This document shows, one piece after another, positions 21,066-32,854 of a DNA stretch of 64,000 nucleotides (position 1 is its first letter; each line of letters opens with the position of its first letter). Source of the stretch: Arabidopsis thaliana (lineage: Eukaryota > Streptophyta > Magnoliopsida > Brassicales > Brassicaceae); NCBI RefSeq assembly GCF_000001735.4, contig NC_003074.8:9176101-9240100 (forward strand), in the 5' to 3' direction. A program made the position numbers and the translations under genes. The notes under the pieces were generated by a model. The model saw only the letters and a list, made by a program, of their open reading frames with translations. It did not search any database and was not told the DNA's origin.

Positions 21066-22350
21066 TAGTCTAGTGCACACATAGAGAATCCAGAATTACA
21101 AATGTACTTCAACGCAAAGGAAATCAATATCCCATGCTCATAATCAATAGCATATATAAGGCCAGGGAAAATGAATAAGTGTATTATAGTTTATATATTC
21201 ATGACTCATATAAACTATTGGATCGGCCGGTCATGTCACTTGCTTTGTTTGGAAAGGTTCTATTGCGACGCTCTAACATGGTAGAAACATTCATTTGGAA
21301 TGATGTGCTATTTATGGTATGAGATGTATCTGCTAAAAACACGAGTGTCTGTTTGTTCTCTCCGTACTCTTACATTAGAAAGATGTTTGGACATATCCGC
21401 ACTAAAGATACTTTGACGAGACTTTTGTGTTCACATGATGAGTACGATTTACTGCTTGATCAACTCACCATGCCACTTACTTTGTTTGGTAAGATTACAT
21501 CACGATATTCTGATGTGGTAGAAATTTTCTTTTAGCATGATGTGCTTGTTAGGATAGACAAAGACATATCCGCTAAAAACACGACTGTTTGGCAATATCG
21601 TCCGTCCTCTCGGATTATAAATATATTTGGACATATCTGCACCGAGTAAAATTTGGCGAAATTTTCGTGTCCGCATATATATATTTTGCATGGTAGTTGA
21701 CTTGTCAATTGTTTGAATGCTACCAAGAAAATCATGTAAATTACGTATTCGGGGTTTTATAACGTAACATGTAGTCTAGTTATCAAACATAGCATATCAG
21801 TCAAACTTGGAGATGTATGAGTACTTCTTTACAAATGATCATATGACTCAAAAAGGAGAAGACACCAATGGTTAGTAAAATCCATGTTGCTTTTCAATGC
21901 AGTAAGGGTTGAGTTAATTATACGAGCGACGGAGTGACTGATCTTGTGTCACATTGAAGATTGACAATAAATGTACGTTAATGCAAATATAAACAATCTC
22001 CCATTCTCCTAATGAATGATACATATATGGTCGTCAAATGAATATGTTTTTTTAGTAATATCTTGAATGCATCCATGAATCGGATCTATTGTTGGATCGA
22101 GCCACCATGCTACTTGCTTTGCTTGGTAAAACTATATCGCGACTCTCTGATGTGGTATACACACTAAAGTCATTATTATTTCACTATTTTCTTTATACTC
22201 TTGCATTTAAAAAGATGTTTGGACATATCTCCACTGAATATATTTAGATATATGAGATTTTTTTGTCCTATGTGAATTGACTTGCGTTTCCCAGAACATT
22301 ATGCAAATTATGTATATGGATATTTATAACGTCACATATGATTCGACGAG
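21066..22350. repeat. Three diverged copies of a repeat unit (about 300-450 bp each)
   Basis: Landmarks recur three times in order. TGCT/CACTTGCTTTG.TTGG then CGACGCTCT or TCTGATGTGGTA (21238, 21475, 22108), ATGTTTGGACATATC (21382; ATATTTGGACATATC at 21624; 22213), and CGAGACTTTTGTG/CGAAATTTTCGTGTC. The module ATCATGTAAATTACGTAT...TTTATAACGTAACAT (21731-21773) recurs as ATTATGCAAATTATGTAT...TTTATAACGTCACAT (22300-22340). The leader TACAAATGTACTTCAACGCAAA (21098) recurs as ATAAATGTACGTTAATGCAAA (21968). No coding potential. Possibly a decayed nonautonomous transposon amplified locally. Confidence 0.7.
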
Positions 22351-23493
22351 GAGGACATACTAATAGCTTAACTAAAACCCCTTTTTAAATATCAGTGTCC
22401 TAATTTGTTTTTAATGTATTTATGCTGTTTCAAGAGATTTGTCTTTAAGTATTAGAATCCAATTTATAGAAAAAAATCCACAACACATATAAAATTTTTT
22501 GGTAGTAACAAAAAGGTTTGTGTATGTATATTCCCTTTCCTTGCAAGTCTAAAAAATCAGATTTCTTTTTATTTGGCATCAAAAGGAAAAGAAATGGTAG
22601 ATGGATGAACCTTTGATATGATATCCAATACGGGCAATATCTCTTTTTCTTCTTCTATAGTTGAAACTTCGATATCATTCAGTAACAGCACGATCAATTC
22701 TATGTCATGTTACAAACTAATTTTCAATCCAAGAATAAAAAATAACTAAATTATGTTGATTTCTTGTATTTCATTGCCACGAGGTCTTCCATCTAAAAAT
22801 AGGAAGAACATACGTGTTCAACTGTATAAGTATATAATTCGATAATTAAGAAAATGCACAGATAACAAAAGAAAAAACAACATAGTCTTATTTTCCGAAT
22901 TAAAATTTTTAATAGATTATTTGAAATTATTATCAATTTTAAAAATTAGTGAAATGATTACCAAATACTACCATTACGAGAAAATATGGTCTGAATAAAC
23001 ATGTGTGTTTATTTTATTTTTTGGCCAACATGGTCCATTTGCCTTTTTATCATCCTTTATGATATGAGGGAGTGAAACTCCAACTTACGAGGTGCTATAT
23101 GAGACCTCGGCGAATACATGTTCTTATTTAAATTCAAAATTTACTAGGTTAAAGTTTTTTTTTGTGCAATATATCAAACCGTACAGAATCGTGATAATAC
23201 TATACGTAATTCATAAAGTAATAAAAAAATATTGTAATTATTTGCAACCGTCCAAACAACAACAAAACAAACTTGAAAGTCAGTGGACACTACTGAATGA
23301 GGTCAATAGATAGTAATGCTTTCCGTTTCTTCTCTTTATTCACATCTCTCACGCTGTTTCTTCTTAGGTCTTTTTATACTCAAACCAAGAAAGCAACCTA
23401 CCATCGGTAACTTCAAGGTCTATCCAACGTATAAACCAAATATAAACACACAAATTTATTTTCATTCATAGTTTAATCTAAGAATACGAAGAG
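22351..23493. other. AT-rich region and NPF4.1 upstream sequence
   Basis: No gene or named repeat recognised. The last 150 bases hold the likely leader of NPF4.1. Confidence 0.45.
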
Positions 23494-25664
23494 ATGCAGA
23501 TTGAGATGGAAGAGAAGTTTGAAGATTGGAGAGGCAAAGAGGCAATTTCTGGCAAACATGGTGGGATTAAAGCTGCTTTCATTGCTTGTGGTAACTTTCT
23601 AAAACTCAAAAAAAAAAAAACCATTTAAAAATCACTAATATCATAAGATATTCATCACGAGTTTGGTATGGTCTAATGGATAGTTGTAGAGACGATGGAG
23701 AATATGGTGTTCTTAGCATGTTCAACCAACTTCATGATGTACTTTACGAAATCAATGAATTACTCAACACCCAAAGCAGCAACCATGGTGACTAATTTCG
23801 TAGGGACATCGTTTTTGCTCACTATTTTCGGTGGTTTTGTCGCGGACTCTTTTCTCACTCGCTTCGCTGCTTTCGTCCTCTTTGGTTCCATTGAACTCCT
23901 GGTAATTCATAAACTCTATTAAATCATGTTAAACAACAGTCTTTTCCTTTTTATATGAAAAGTTTACTCTTTTCTTTGATAGGGTTTGATCATGTTGACA
24001 CTCCAAGCTCATATCACTAAGTTACAACCTCAAGGAGGTAAAAAACCTTCGACTCCTCAATCAACGGTTCTATTCACTGGACTTTATGCAATAGCTATTG
24101 GTGTTGGAGGTGTCAAGGGGTCGTTGCCTGCTCATGGAGGCGACCAGATCGGTACTAGAAACCAGAGGCTGATCTCAGGATTCTTCAATTGGTATTTCTT
24201 CTCTGTCTGCCTTGGAGGTTTCTTGGCAGTAACACTTATGGTTTGGATCGAGGAGAACATAGGATGGAGCTCCAGCTTCACTATATCTACCGCGGTTTTA
24301 GCCTCTGCGATCTTCGTTTTCGTTGCGGGATGCCCGATGTATCGATTCAAGCGCCCAGCAGGGAGTCCTTTGACCAGAATTGTGAATGTGTTTGTTTCTG
24401 CCGCAAGAAACCGAAATAGGTTTGTAACGGATGCAGAGGTGGTGACACAGAATCATAACTCTACCGACAAAAGCATTCATCACAACAAGTTCAAGTAATT
24501 ATTCTAAACACATCTTTTTCTTGTTTTGTTCCTTTTCTCCATGAATATCAGGAACGGTCTTGAGAAGTGCCACGACCATCGTTTGGGACCCTATACATAG
24601 TTCCTTTAAAATTAATAAAGCAAAACATAGAATAAGCATAAAAAATAAAGTTTTGTGGACTTTCATATTTTAGGGTTTTTTAAAACAATTTTTCATGTGG
24701 TATATAGATAGAAAATTCGACTAGTAAGAAACTGAATATTTTCTGGAAGCCATAGAGTGTTGTTCATTTATGTTTTAAAAGCGACATTTTATTTATTATA
24801 TATGTGATATTCAAAGTCATTATAACATGTATACTATACTTTTAACACCTAGTTTTTATTTCTGTTCAGTGACAATTAGAGCCTCGTTTTTTTATTTAGT
24901 CTTGGGGTCAGTATTTAAGTATCATGTAAACTATAATTTCCAGGTTTTTGAATAAAGCAAAGCTCAACAACAAGATATCAGCAACACAAGTTGAAGAAAC
25001 AAGAACGTTTCTAGCTCTCCTTCCAATATTTGGGAGCACAATTATAATGAACTGTTGTGTCGCACAAATGGGAACCTTCTCCGTTCAACAAGGCATGGTG
25101 ACAAACAGAAAACTCTCGCGTTCCTTTGAGATCCCCGTGGCTTCCCTCAATGCCATTCCTCTACTGTGCATGCTCTCTTCTTTAGCTTTATACGAGCTTT
25201 TCGGCAAAAGGATCTTATCCAATAGCGAAAGATCGTCCAGCTTCAATTTGAAACGTATAGGATACGGTTTAGCTCTCACCTCTATTTCAATGGCGGTTGC
25301 AGCCATCGTGGAGGTCAAAAGAAAACATGAAGCGGTTCACAACAACATCAAGATTTCTGTGTTCTGGCTAGAGCTTCAATTTGTTATGTTGAGTCTCTCG
25401 GATATGTTGACTGTTGGAGGAATGTTAGAGTTCTTCTTTAGAGAATCTCCAGCGAGTATGAGGAGCATGAGCACCGCGTTAGGGTGGTGCTCCACCGCAA
25501 TGGGTTTCTTCCTCAGCTCGGTTCTTGTGGAGGTTGTTAATGGCATCACGGGATGGCTCCGCGACGATCTTAATGAGTCCAGGCTCGAACTATTTTATTT
25601 GGTTTTATGTGTTCTTAATACCCTTAATCTTTTTAATTATATTTTCTGGGCGAAAAGATATTAG
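23494..25664 (+). CDS. NPF4.1: NPF4.1 (AIT3), NPF/POT transporter (515 aa)
   Basis: Four exons: 23494-23590, 23684-23901, 23983-24494 and 24944-25664. The sum is 515 aa. An acidic N-terminus (EEKFEDWRGKEAI) and HGGIKAAFIACG lead into about 12 membrane helices typical of the POT fold. Recognisable blocks are AATMVTNFVGTSFLLTIFGG FVADSF (the NPF loop-2 signature), GVGGVKGSLPAHGGDQIGTR, FFNWYFFSVCLGG, and FGSTIIMNCCVAQMGTFSVQ QG in the second half. It is shorter than most NPFs (550-600 aa). TM1 reads ETMEN where many NPFs have ExxER/K. NPF4 members move abscisic acid and gibberellin at the plasma membrane; NPF4.1 was reported to import both in yeast assays. Its tandem partner starts at 30083. 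I recall At3g25260. Confidence 0.94.
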
Positions 25665-26133
25665 GCAAAAGAACAAAGTATGTTGCCTTGTCTATAGAGA
25701 ACTCCTTAATTTAGGTAAGATGCTATGCATGTAGTGGAAGTCTAAACCAAGTAAGTTGCGTAATGGTTTTTTTTGTGTGGTGGTTTTCAAGTTGGTTGAT
25801 GTGTCATGTAATAATGGGAGGAAATAGTTACTACCCCATTTAAGTTTCATAATTTGTGATTCTACCTAATTTAAGAAACTATGAACGTAACATTTTCTAA
25901 TTAGAACAGAGATCGAATTTTCCCTTAACCTGAGGGAGGGTCATTTTGTCATATGTTACAAGATGGCACAATGGTCCAACCTTTTATTAACGATTATACC
26001 GCTTTTATAAAAATTACTGAATTCTTTTTGACAATAAACATGGAAGCCTAAACGGCATATCGCCACTTCTCATACACTTCATCACATCATATTTAAATCG
26101 GTTAGATGAAACTGAAACTATTCTCCTCTAACC
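25665..26133. other. 3' flank of NPF4.1 and spacer
   Basis: No gene. The short frame 25525-25734 is a shadow of the last exon of NPF4.1. Confidence 0.5.
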
Positions 26134-26136
26134 ATA

Positions 26137-26440
26137 TACTACAAGAAAATACTGTATATGCCGACAACCATTTCCGACGACAAATTCCGAAGATTTAGAC
26201 ATGATTCGACGGATTTAGACCAATTTCGAAAAAATAACCTTAGTAGGAATTTCGTCGGAAATACAAAACAAATCCAATAAAATATACTTTGTTGAAAATT
26301 GGTCGGGAAAAGTCGATAAAAATACGTTGGTCAATCGTTTTAGCCAACAAATACATACTTTGTTTCCGACCAACGCTTTTCAACGATTTCACTGGTCGGA
26401 AACTCGTCGGAAAATGCTATAACCAGTATTTTTTGTAGTG
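26137..26440. mobile_element. CACTA-type (En/Spm-like) MITE, about 304 bp
   Basis: The left end TACTACAAGAAAATACTG (CACTACAAGAAAA with its first base changed) is the inverted match of the right end CAGTATTTTTTGTAGTG. These are classic CACTA-superfamily termini. The interior carries several CGACGA/TCGTCGG sub-terminal motifs (AATTTCGTCGGAAAT, TCGGAAACTCGTCGG), the usual transposase-binding repeats. No coding capacity. Possible 3-bp flanks are ATA (left) and ACA (right), not a perfect duplication, which suggests an old insertion. Confidence 0.85.
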
Positions 26441-26779
26441 ACAAGTAATTTAATAAATTTCTTATAACCACCATAATTTATCAAATTAGTTTCGATAGAT
26501 TAGTATTTAATCAAATTCATTTTTTGTATAAAGTCATATACTACAGTTTAGTGTGTCTTAATTAATGAGGTAGCTAGGGTATAATACTTTTGAGAGTAGA
26601 AACATACTTAAGCTTATATGTTCTCAGAAGGAAAAAAGAACAAAACTTATCATAATAAAACATACAATTATTATAAAGAAAACACCTTTGGTCATCATAA
26701 ACGCATATCTTAGCAAAATCAAATGTTCTAAACATGTCTTTGCATTATTTGAGATTTATTGTTTTTTAAAAAGTAACAG
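26441..26779. other. AT-rich spacer
   Basis: Contains the 3' flank of the minus-strand defensin-like gene; no gene of its own. Confidence 0.45.
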
Positions 26780-27523
26780 TTAACGGCAAGGATGACGACA
26801 GTGACATTGAAAAGGTCCTCCCGGGGTTGAAGGTATGCACATAAATTTTCCTTTCGGATGTTTCTTCGAACACAGAGACTCACACTCTTTCTGAAGACAA
26901 CGGTCTTTGTTTACAATGCTCCAACACCAATCTTGGCTTTTTTGCTCCACATTTCCAACCACTCCTGTTATAGTAATAGGTTTGGAATATAAATCTTAGT
27001 TTATGCACCAATACTTTTAAAACAATAGATGCAGTTTGAAACATTTATATATGTAACACAAATGGAAAAGAATTGTTGATGACAAAACAAAAAAGCAACA
27101 AAAATATGTTTAATCAATTGAGATCACAATAATCTTCATAATATATTAAGCCTATTAAAATTTCCTAATCTAAGGAATTAATCAAGATGTGAAGAAATTT
27201 CAAAGTATATTTACGTTGGTAATTTCCTAGGTTCAGTCCAAAAAAAATTGAACTCATTTTTCTAGTTAATTAGGTCTGACTGATATGGATTTAATTAAAA
27301 GAGCTGAGTTCGATATTATCGAATTCTAAACTTCAAATTATTTGCTACAAGTTATATAACATAGTTATTGATATTTTGAAAATTAATGTAGTATTACAAA
27401 CTCTTTTCTTCGGAAAAAGATATATGTAAGAAATTAAGAAAATATGAAATGTCAATACAAACCTAGTATAAGAACCGTGAAGACAATAAGAACAGTAAAC
27501 GAGAGTTGAAAGGATTTGATCAT
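26780..27523 (-). CDS. Defensin-like (DEFL) secreted cysteine-rich peptide (81 aa)
   Basis: Two exons on the minus strand. Exon 1 at 27463-27523 encodes a signal peptide (MIKSFQLSFTVLIVFTVLIL). A 498-base intron then leads to exon 2 at 26780-26964. The intron after the signal peptide is the standard DEFL layout. The mature part has eight cysteines in the pattern WCW, RC, EC, LC, FMC, QCHC, PC, with the GPFQCHCRHPC end resembling the CxC motif of plant defensin-like proteins. The expected fold is a cysteine-stabilised alpha-beta peptide, secreted, with antimicrobial or signalling function. The specific role cannot be read from the sequence. It lies between the tandem NPF genes. I recall a DEFL annotation At3g25265. 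Confidence 0.88.
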
Positions 27524-27784
27524 CGTAAATGATAGAAATGAATTGATAGTACTTTGAAAGTTACAAAAGAAAACCAATTGTAGTTATATATAATAAGGAA
27601 TATGTATCTCACATTCAAACACATATATCTATTTTAAGATTTTTACTACTTTGTACTCCGAATTAAAAGATCTACCTTGACTCAGGTTCCAGGTTTTTTG
27701 CTTATATGATAAGTAAAAGTGTCAAACTCTTATTTCATTTTTTATTAAAAGGTTGTAACTTGTAAGCCAAAAGGCTCGATAATA
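27524..27784. other. Promoter region of the DEFL gene
   Basis: On the minus strand TATATATAACTACAATTG (about 27576-27593) contains a TATA box about 60 bases before the ATG. No other feature. Confidence 0.45.
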
Positions 27785-29175
27785 ACATGTGATATTATTA
27801 TTATTTTTTAACGACTTCATTTCATTGATAGAATCAATGATCATAATACAAAGTTGATGTTATGAAAGCGGGTACATAGTAGTGAAATTTAAAACTCTGA
27901 TTTGGTTGAAGATGATGCTTTGCGAGGATATCTGCAGGTTGGTTGTTTGTTCTTGGAACCCATTTGAAGACAGCCTCCTCAAATCGTTTTTGCCAAAATC
28001 TGCCTTCTCTTATCCAGTTGAATCTTCCAAAGTTTAGCTTTTCGTTGTTCATAAGCTCTTCCACTTGTTTACTGTCCCCTTCAAAGATAACTTTGCGATA
28101 GCCTTGGCTCCAAGCATGTTGCATTGCTATAATCAAAGCCTGAAATTCACTCTCCAATGAGTCTGATGTTGTTGATCCTATTGCTTGACCCGAACCCATG
28201 TATACTCCATTCTCATCTCTCATTAGCCAGCCAGCTTTCGCATTTCGTGTTTGGTGGTTGAAAGCTCCATCATAATTGTACTTTATCCAAGTGCTTGGCG
28301 GCCGTTGCCACTTCGTACGTGCCATAGTTGGTTGTTGATGTCTTGATGAATGCACTTGTTGGTTGAGACTCTGAACATAAGTGTTTGTGTCTTCCCACTC
28401 TTGAACATCATTCCGTGCACGTTGTAGGGTGTTTTGCCATGATATGCTTTTTTGTTGAAACACCAATTGATTTCTGCTCTTCCATAGTCTCCATAAGATC
28501 CAGATGGCCAAATTAAAAAGTTGTGGTTGTCTGTTGGCTAAACAACTCGATAACAGCAGCTCCATCTTTGTCTCCATTGTAATTCCTGTAGTTCGTAACT
28601 CTTGGTGTGGTATCCCTGAAGCTCGCCAAACCTGTTGGGCATAAAAACAATCAAAGAATAAGTGTTGAGACGTTTCGTCCTCTTGGCAGCACCGGTGACA
28701 TTGCGGGTGATTCCGTATATGTCTTCGTTTTAGATTGTCTCCTGTGGCTAAGGCTCCTGAGAGTAGCTTCCAGAGGAAGTGTTTGATTTTTGGCGCCGTT
28801 TTGAGTTTCCATATCTTAGCTTTAATCTCTGCTTTTCCTGGGGGTGGTTGAATTTCTGGATCCATGAACACTTGGTTTGCTAACCAGTAAGCCGACTTGA
28901 CTGAATAGATCCCATCTTCAGTGTAATGCCAGCCTAGAAAGTCTTGAGTAGCCGCTGTACATAACTTGAGAGACAAAATGATTTCCGCATCTTCTTCTGT
29001 AACTAGATCGCGAACTAAGTCTCTGTTCCATTGATTTCCATGAAGAATCCAATTGTTGAGAAGACAGTGTTCCACTTGGTTATTCTTTGGTTTCGGTGGT
29101 CTTGGAGGGTGAGTTGGCAACCAAGGGTCGATCCAAGTACTGACTGTTGAACCGTTCCCTACATGTGATATTATT
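27785..29175 (-). mobile_element. 5'-truncated LINE insertion with 15-bp target-site duplication
   Basis: ACATGTGATATTATT occurs at both edges (27785-27799 and 29161-29175), a perfect 15-bp duplication. The insert is on the minus strand. It begins mid-frame at its 5' end (GNGSTVSTWIDPWLPTH near 29160, a typical stretch of LINE ORF2) and ends at the 3' end in a T-rich run on the plus strand (ATTATTATTTTTTA). This is the signature of a target-primed, 5'-truncated LINE insertion. Confidence 0.92.
27834..29160 (-). CDS. LINE-derived zf-RVT plus RNase H reading frame (about 440 codons, no own ATG)
   Basis: The frame is open from the truncation point to the stop at 27834. The zf-RVT zinc-binding region reads HFLWKLLSGALATGDNLKRR and CHRCCQEDETSQHLFFDCFYA. 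A plant-type RNase H follows: IKYNYDGAF (D), DSLESEFQALIIAMQHA (E), IFEGDSKQVEEL (D) and VPRTNNQPADILAKH (D), so the four catalytic acids are kept. No in-frame ATG lies before FMDPEIQ (about 90 codons in), and an in-frame stop sits just upstream in the flanking DNA. Any host gene model here (I recall At3g25270, RNase H-like) would have to start inside the zf-RVT region or capture an upstream exon. Most likely it is transposon sequence, not a host gene. Confidence 0.8.
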
Positions 29176-30082
29176 TATCATCGAAAATTTGAAGCAGTAC
29201 AAAGAAATAACAACTTGGTATTAAAAAAAGTGGAAAGAAAAATAAAAATTAATATAAAATAATAAGATATAACTATTTTTGAAAATAGGTGTAAGAAATT
29301 AAATGTATATTAATTAGTCAGATCATGTAACAAAAATATAAATTAAATATAATATATTTACCTAATAATAGAGAAGAAAATATTATGTAAAATTAGGTAT
29401 CTATAGATTTGTATTCATTAAATTATGCTTAAGAGATTGATCGATAAGTAATTCTAAACAATTTCACAAAAGTAAAGTGTTATACCAAATTAATAGATAT
29501 CTTCTAGGTAATGCATTCATGTATAACGTTATATCTATTTTATATGATATTTACATTTTAGCGCAAAAAAAAAAAGAAGAAGAAAGGAAGCATAAAATGT
29601 AAAAAGAACAATCGAAATCAGTTTTTAATTATCTGTATTTTGAAAGTTTTGGCATATGAGTAAACAAGTTTTATCATATACTAATTTAAGATATTATGTT
29701 AAATATATGGTTCATTTATTTACATATATGAATTCGAGATATCTTAAACCATATATATACTTTTCTAAAATCTATAATAAATGTAAAAATCTTGATAACT
29801 TTTGTAAGATTAGTTTATAATTTTTTATATTATAAAATAATTATTTGTATATTTATCAACAAGTTAATAATATATTTATATATTTTTCCTTTTTCACTAA
29901 AAGGAGGTCTAAATTGGCCAGCATGTTTGACAAATGTCACATGTCACTATGTCAGATTTAGATTGATATTAGCTACATATAAATACTTGTTCACTACTAT
30001 ATAATGTGTTAGATTTATCGTGTTCATAAGATACATCGAAAGCACATATACACGTTGAAATATCATTTCATATAACAAAGCT
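29176..30082. other. Very AT-rich spacer and NPF4.2 promoter
   Basis: 29200-29880 has no coding frame. The last 200 bases hold the NPF4.2 leader; TACATATAAATACTTG (about 29974) may be the TATA box. Confidence 0.5.
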
Positions 30083-31936
30083 ATGGAGAATGATATGGAA
30101 GAGAAGTTTGAAGATTGGAAAGGTAAAGAGGCAATCCCAGGGAAACATGGTGGGATCAGAGCTGCATCTATTGTTTGTGGTAAATATTTAAAACTCAAAA
30201 CTTCATATTTTTATTTTGTTCCATTTTCAATGTCTTAATATATGGTGTGGTAAATGTAGTTGTGGTGATGATGGAGAACATAGTGTTCATAGCTAATGGA
30301 TTCAATTTCGTGAAATATTTCATGGGATCAATGCATTATACACCAGCCACAGCAGCAAACATGGTCACTAATTTCATGGGAACATCGTTTTTACTCACTC
30401 TTTTTGGTGGTTTTATCGCTGACTCTTTCGTCACTCATTTCACAACTTTCATCGTCTTCTGTTGCATTGAACTCATGGTAATTAAAAACTTCATAAAATG
30501 TTATCTACCATTTAGATAATTGTACTTTAATGATGAAATGAATAATCACATTAACTTTAAGGTTTAATCATTTTATAGGGATTGATCTTGTTGACGTTCC
30601 AAGCTCATAACCCTAAGTTACTGCCTGAAAAAGATAAAACACCTTCAACTCTTCAATCAGCGATTCTTTTCACAGGACTCTACGCAATGGCTATTGGTAC
30701 GGGCGGTTTAAAGGCATCGTTGCCTAGTCATGGAGGCGATCAAATTGATAGAAGAAATCCAAGACTGATCTCAAGATTCTTCGATTGGTTATACTTCTCT
30801 ATATGCTCTGGATGCCTCTTGGCCGTAACCGTTGTGTTGTGGATCGAGGAAAAGAAAGGGTGGATATGGAGCTTCAATATATCCGTTGGAATTCTAGCGA
30901 CGGCGCTGTGTATTTTTACTGTAGGGCTACCGTTTTATCGGTTCAAGCGTCCTAATGGAAGTCCGTTGAAAAAGATTGCAATTGTGATTATTTCTGCCGC
31001 AAGAAACCGAAATAAATCTGATTTGGATGAAGAGATGATGCGAGGTCTTATCTCTATCTACAAGAACAATAGTCACAACAAGTTAAAGTAAGTATTGAAA
31101 ATTGCATTGAAACATAATCTAATTTATAACTGAACTCAAGATACAAACACTCATTTGGTCCAAGATAAATGTGCTAAAATACCTTATTTTTTAGGTGGAT
31201 AGATAAAGCAACGTTGAACAAAAACATCTCAGAAACAGAAGTTGAAGAAACAAGAACGTTTTTGGGTCTTCTACCAATCTTTGGTAGCACAATTGTCATG
31301 AGCTGCTGCGTGGCACAACTCTCTACCTTCTCCGCACAACAAGGAATGCTCATGAACAAGAAACTCTTTCACTCTTTCGAGATCCCCGTACCTTCTCTCA
31401 CCGCCATTCCTCTCATCTTCATGCTCTTATCTATACCTTTATACGAATTCTTTGGAAAAAAGATCTCATCAGGCAACAACAATAGATCATCCAGTTTCAA
31501 TTTGAAACGCATTGGACTCGGCCTAGCTCTCTCTTCGGTTTCAATGGCGGTTTCTGCCATCGTAGAGGCCAAGAGGAAACATGAAGTGGTTCATAACAAC
31601 TTCAGAATCTCTGTTTTGTGGCTAGTGTTTCAGTATCTGATGCTAAGTGTCTCTGATATGTTGACTTTAGGAGGGATGCTAGAGTTCTTTTATAGAGAAG
31701 CTCCGTCGAACATGAAGAGCATAAGCACGGCTTTGGGATGGTGTTCAACCGCATTAGGTTTCTTTCTTAGCACAACTCTTGTAGAGGTTACAAATGCCGT
31801 CACGGGAAGGCTTGGCCATCAATGGCTTGGTGGGGAAGATCTCAACAAGACAAGGCTTGAACTTTTTTATGTGCTCTTGTGTGTTCTTAATACTCTTAAT
31901 CTTCTGAACTATATTTTTTGGGCAAAGAGATATTAA
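30083..31936 (+). CDS. NPF4.2: NPF4.2 (AIT4), NPF/POT transporter (521 aa)
   Basis: Four exons: 30083-30179, 30260-30477, 30579-31087 and 31195-31936. The sum is 521 aa. Exon count, phases and the first two exon lengths (97 and 218 bases) are identical to NPF4.1, so the pair is a tandem duplication. Shared blocks include EEKFEDWKGKEAIPGKHGGI, AANMVTNFMGTSFLLTLFGG FIADSF, GTGGLKASLPSHGGDQIDRR and FGSTIVMSCCVAQLSTFSAQ QG. About 12 membrane helices are predicted. The TM1 proton-coupling motif reads VMMEN; both outer positions of ExxER/K are changed. The substrate is likely a hormone or similar organic anion, by membership of the NPF4 clade. I recall At3g25280. Confidence 0.93.
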
Positions 31937-32298
31937 GTGAAAGAACAAAGTATACGGATATTGTGTTTTCGTAACTTCGAGGCACTTTATGCTTATAGTG
32001 TTCAATCTGAAGATAATATAAACAGTAAGTACAAATATCCTCATGTTATGTGTAGTATCACTTTGTTAAAGTGTATCTACAAACAAACAAACAAACAAAA
32101 TATAGAAAAATGGTGGAAAGAGTAAAAAACCCCAATTTATTATGTCATGTGTACTAATAACATTTTCTAGTTTGTCTTACCAAAATAAAAAAATAATATT
32201 TTCAAGATTTGCCACTTAAAATGATGATATTAGTTAGAAACAATTATGTGATTCTAATGATGGTGATAAGCATGTTGGCGATGATGTTTTATGATGAC

Positions 32299-32333
<35 letters not shown>

Positions 32334-32854
32334 AAGTATTAGATAATATGGCTGCTTAACATTTCAAAATTTAAGAAACTAATCTCTTTTTTTTTTTGTT
32401 AAAAGAAACTAATCTCTTAAAGAGTAAATTATAAGAAAATTTATGTCATATTATTGGTTTTTTGTTAACATATTATATATTTTTTTCCCAAACGTTTACA
32501 CAATTTACAATCAATATTTTTAATTGTTATGGAAATATCTAATTTTATTTTAGACGAAAAAAAACTTAGAAAACCAAGAATTTATCCTTCTTGGTATGAA
32601 CAAAGTCCTTCTTTGGTGTAATGTATAACTATCAAAACGTACTTACTCTGAAATTGTTCTCTTTAGATTCCTTACATCATTCTGATGTATTCTCAAAATG
32701 CAAAAAATAAAAATAAAATAACTAAAACCGAAAAAAATAATCAATTATTGGCTAGTCCATGTTAAATTTCACACACCAAAACACATGCTAGTTTTATCTC
32801 CACCTTCTATTTATTCCGCCAAAAGCCTTTACGGTTACTACAAGCCATCCAACA
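31937..32854. other. Intergenic region with a trinucleotide microsatellite
   Basis: Downstream of NPF4.2. Holds the GAT/ATG microsatellite and the promoter of the DOMON-b561 gene (TTCTATTTATTCCGCC near 32805). No gene. Confidence 0.5.
32300..32334. repeat. (ATG)n microsatellite, about 11-12 units
   Basis: Uninterrupted GATGATGATG run, preceded by degenerate GATGATG units from 32225. A likely length-polymorphic marker. Confidence 0.85.

Noticed and set aside
32300-32334. Trinucleotide run considered as a coding Asp/Met/His repeat
   Set aside because: No open gene surrounds it; it is a plain microsatellite.
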